A stretch of DNA of 7,812 nt from Bacilli bacterium (lineage in GTDB: Bacteria > Bacillota_I > Bacilli_A > Haloplasmatales > Haloplasmataceae), in NCBI GenBank assembly GCA_012513195.1, contig JAAZCR010000179.1:1-7812 (forward strand), in the 5' to 3' direction. The translations under genes and the position numbers were made by a program. Numbering within the stretch: position 1 is the first letter of the stretch; the number at the start of each line of letters is the position of its first letter. Under the pieces are notes generated by a model. It was not told the DNA's origin and ran no database searches. It worked only from the letters and a program-made list of their open reading frames with translations. Of the stretch, positions 6,164 through 7,812 are shown one piece after another.

Positions 6164-6862
6164 ATGTTAAAAAAGTTGTTTGGATGGTTAGAAAGTTTTT
6201 TCAAAAAATGTTTCTCCTTTTTCATTAATAGCACAGAAGTCCTGCCTGAACCGCTCTCTCCAGAAGAAGAACAAAAATACCTAGAAGCATTTGAAAAGGG
6301 AGATATGAAAGCTAGAGACAAGCTAATCGAACATAACTTAAGATTAGTAGTATATATTGCCAAACGGTTTGAGAATTCAGGTGTATACATTGAAGACTTA
6401 ATCAGTATCGGTTCAATTGGATTGATTAAGTCAGTTATGACATACAATAAAAACAAAAATATTAAACTAGCTACTTATGCTAGTCGCTGTATAGAAAATG
6501 AAATTTTGATGTTTTTACGTAAGAATGGGAAAGTAAGGGCGGAAGTAAGTTTTGATGAACCATTAAATATCGATTGGGATGGCAATGAATTATTATTATC
6601 GGACATTTTAGGTACTGATGAAAATATCATTATGAAAGATCTTGAAGAAGATGAAGAACGTAAAATTCTCTATCAAGCAGTTGATAAACTAAGTAAAAGG
6701 GAGAAAGAAATTATCACATTAAGGTTTGGACTATATGGTCATGAAGAACTCACGCAAAAAGAAGTCGCAGAACTGATGGGAATATCACAGTCATACATAT
6801 CTCGTTTAGAAAAGAAAATTATCGACAAAATGAAACAACAAATTAAGAAAGGTATCAGTTAA
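6164..6862 (+). CDS. sigE: RNA polymerase sporulation sigma factor sigma-E (pro-form)
   Basis: A sigma-70 family factor controlling early mother-cell genes, made as an inactive precursor. It has 232 residues (239 in B. subtilis). Residues 1-22 form a Lys/Phe/Trp-rich amphipathic pro-region, then [10 protein letters not shown] opens the mature protein. Region 2 (about 56-120) has [30 protein letters not shown] and [19 protein letters not shown]. The characteristic [19 protein letters not shown] (129-147) follows, and region 4 (about 171-226) ends with the helix-turn-helix [21 protein letters not shown]. The start is set by AGGAGG at 6150-6155, 8 bases upstream and overlapping the spoIIGA stop. 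The pro-region is shorter than in B. subtilis and lacks its YYIGG cleavage-site sequence, and M92 stands where B. subtilis has Asn (see findings). No terminator separates it from sigG. Confidence 0.97.
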   Translation: MLKKLFGWLESFFKKCFSFFINSTEVLPEPLSPEEEQKYLEAFEKGDMKARDKLIEHNLRLVVYIAKRFENSGVYIEDLISIGSIGLIKSVMTYNKNKNIKLATYASRCIENEILMFLRKNGKVRAEVSFDEPLNIDWDGNELLLSDILGTDENIIMKDLEEDEERKILYQAVDKLSKREKEIITLRFGLYGHEELTQKEVAELMGISQSYISRLEKKIIDKMKQQIKKGIS

Positions 6863-6887
6863 TTAACACTAAATTTGACGAGGTGAT

Positions 6888-6917
6888 GCATATACTGCTC
6901 AGAAAAAAGCCAAACTT
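6888..6917 (+). promoter_or_regulatory. Candidate sigma-F promoter of sigG
   Basis: GCATA (6888-6892) matches the sigma-F -35 pattern GYATA. After 15 bases, 6908-6917 (AGCCAAACTT) matches 5 of the 6 fixed positions of the -10 pattern GGnnAnAnTW. The same bases also fit a weaker sigma-G reading (GCATA, 18 bases, CAAACTT against CATnHTA), which would allow autoregulation. The predicted start is about 6923-6925, just at the edge of the ribosome binding site. B. subtilis sigG is likewise read by RNA polymerase with sigma-F and then sigma-G. Consensus forms are from memory. Confidence 0.6.
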
Positions 6918-6937
6918 TTTATAAGAAGGAGGCTTTT
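6905..6937 (+). promoter_or_regulatory. Hairpin hiding the sigG ribosome binding site
   Basis: AAAAGCC (6905-6911) pairs with GGCTTTT (6931-6937), a perfect 7-bp outer stem. Inside, CTTT (6915-6918) can pair with GAAG (6925-6928). The ribosome binding site AAGGAGG (6926-6932) is thus mostly base-paired. The structure exists only in transcripts that come through from sigE, because the sigma-F transcript would begin after the left arm. There is no T-run, so it is not a terminator. Confidence 0.6.
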
Positions 6938-6939
6938 GT

Positions 6940-7716
6940 ATGAGCAAGTATAAGGTCGACATTAATGGCTTAGATACCAGTAAATTAAAGGTGCTAAAGA
7001 ATAGTGAAATGATTGAACTATTTAAGCAATACCAAGCAGGAAACACCGAAGCACGAGAACAACTCATCTTTGGCAATCTTCGCTTGGTATTAAGTGTTTT
7101 AAAACGGTTCAATCAACGTGGGGAAAATATGGATGATCTGTTTCAAGTGGGATGTTTGGGATTAATTAAAGCGATAGATAATTTTGATTTAAAACATGAA
7201 GTAAAGTTTTCTACATATGCTGTACCAATGATTATTGGGGAGATTAGACGGTACTTGCGTGATAACAGTGCGATTAGAGTTTCACGATCATTAAAAGATA
7301 TTGCGTATAAGGTATTACAGGTAAGAGATAAATATGTATTGGAGCATCACAGGGAGCCTTCGGAAGAAGAGAGTGCGAAGATTTTAGGAATCGACCCCAT
7401 CGATGTCATTATCTCCTTAGAAGCTATTCAAGACCCGATAAGTATCTATACACCAATTTATAGCGATGGGGGTGATACGATTCATTTGATTGACCAAATT
7501 CAGGATGAAAACGATGATTATGAAACTTGGAGCAACAATGTGATGATTGAAAACTGTTTAAAGATGTTAGAAAAACGCGAAAAACGCATCATTTATGAGC
7601 GTTATTTCTTAGGGAAAACACAAATGGAAATTGCAGAAGAAATCGGTATCTCGCAAGCACAAGTTTCTCGCTTAGAGAAAAATGCTCTCAAGCAAATGTA
7701 TGAATATTTAAACTAA
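6940..7716 (+). CDS. sigG: RNA polymerase sporulation sigma factor sigma-G
   Basis: A late forespore sigma factor of the sigma-F/B/G group. It has 258 residues, against 260 in B. subtilis, with high similarity throughout. The N-terminal VDINGLDTSKLKVLKNSEM block, which is specific for sigma-G, is present. Region 2 spans about 44-110 (GNLRLVLSVLKRFNQRGE, DDLFQVGCLGLIKAIDNFDL, KFSTYAVPMIIGEIRRYLRD). Region 3 is about 115-185 with AIQDPISIYTPIY and DGGD. Region 4 is about 205-255 with GKTQMEIAEEIGISQAQVSRLEK. It makes the genes for spore DNA protection and germination in B. subtilis. AGGAGG at 6927-6932, 7 bases before the ATG, supports the start. F44 replaces the Asn that the anti-sigma factor CsfB/Gin recognises (see findings). 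It follows sigE by 77 bases; a terminator overlaps its stop codon. Confidence 0.98.
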   Translation: MSKYKVDINGLDTSKLKVLKNSEMIELFKQYQAGNTEAREQLIFGNLRLVLSVLKRFNQRGENMDDLFQVGCLGLIKAIDNFDLKHEVKFSTYAVPMIIGEIRRYLRDNSAIRVSRSLKDIAYKVLQVRDKYVLEHHREPSEEESAKILGIDPIDVIISLEAIQDPISIYTPIYSDGGDTIHLIDQIQDENDDYETWSNNVMIENCLKMLEKREKRIIYERYFLGKTQMEIAEEIGISQAQVSRLEKNALKQMYEYLN

Positions 7717-7747
7717 ACCGAGTAATTATACTCGGTTTTACTTTTTC
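7715..7747 (+). terminator. Intrinsic terminator of sigG
   Basis: A perfect 10-bp stem (7715-7724 with 7729-7738, loop ATTA) with core ACCGAGT/ACTCGGT is followed by TTACTTTTTC. The left arm starts inside the sigG stop codon. It closes the spoIIGA-sigE-sigG unit. Confidence 0.88.
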
Positions 7748-7784
7748 ATTTATGCATATACTAGAATTAAGGGGGTGGAAAAAA

Positions 7785-7812
7785 TTGTTACTGTCGGATA
7801 TGGAGTTAAAAG
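7785..7812 (+). CDS. Start of a probable YlmC/YmxH-family gene (partial, 9 codons)
   Basis: A TTG at 7785 preceded by GGGGGTGG (7771-7778, 6 bases away) opens a frame reading M-LLSDMELK to the window end. The YlmC/YmxH family (a small PRC-barrel protein often found next to sigG) usually begins with a similar short Leu-Ser-Asp/Glu-x-x-x-Lys pattern, and its position after sigG fits. Only nine codons are visible. A GTG at 7775 in another frame (VEKIVTVGYGVK) is also open but lies within the ribosome binding site, so I prefer TTG. Identity rests mostly on position. Confidence 0.5.

Noticed and set aside
1..7812. CRISPR array, tRNA/rRNA, transposase, phage or toxin-antitoxin gene
   Set aside because: No regularly spaced repeats, no tRNA-like cloverleaf and no such protein families were seen. 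The MazG-like gene has no toxin or antitoxin partner beside it, so it is read as a housekeeping enzyme.

Overview
The window comes from a low-GC, endospore-forming member of the Bacillota (Firmicutes). The evidence is a set of core sporulation genes (spoVS, spoIIGA, sigE, sigG), an RNase Y/YmdB pair, purine-rich AGGAGG ribosome binding sites, U-tailed hairpin terminators and AT-rich composition. TGG is the tryptophan codon and no reading frame needs UGA read through, so a mollicute-type genetic code is not indicated. I cannot place it more precisely. SpoIIGA and pro-sigma-E differ from the Bacillus subtilis forms in ways that suggest a lineage some distance from Bacillus.

Left part (1-2410, + strand): the 3' two thirds of rny (RNase Y), a terminator that includes its stop codon, ymdB (metallophosphoesterase), then spoVS behind a 190-bp leader with an inverted repeat, ending in a strong terminator. 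The order rny-ymdB-spoVS is conserved in spore formers. Middle part (2410-5261): a small MazG-type nucleotide pyrophosphohydrolase (+), then two minus-strand genes with their own signals, an iron-type alcohol dehydrogenase with a near-perfect sigma-A promoter and a small heat-shock protein (Hsp20), then a PrsW-family intramembrane protease (+). A bidirectional terminator separates the converging mazG-like and dehydrogenase genes. A 12-bp palindrome lies between the divergent hsp20 and prsW-like genes.

Right part (5262-7812, + strand): spoIIGA-sigE-sigG, the compartment-specific sigma factor module. SpoIIGA, a membrane aspartic protease, should mature pro-sigma-E in the mother cell, and sigma-G acts later in the forespore. 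A short gap with a sigma-F-like promoter and a hairpin that hides the sigG ribosome binding site separates sigE from sigG. A terminator follows sigG, and the first codons of a probable YlmC/YmxH-type gene close the window.

I see no new defence system, mobile element, CRISPR array or RNA gene. The points most worth a second look are in the sporulation switch. The sigG leader appears to make only the sigma-F transcript readily translatable. The pro-peptide of sigma-E is short and lacks the Bacillus cleavage-site sequence. Both asparagines reported to be needed for inhibition by the anti-sigma factor CsfB/Gin (one in sigma-G, one in sigma-E) are replaced. A PrsW-family protease gene sits directly upstream of spoIIGA.
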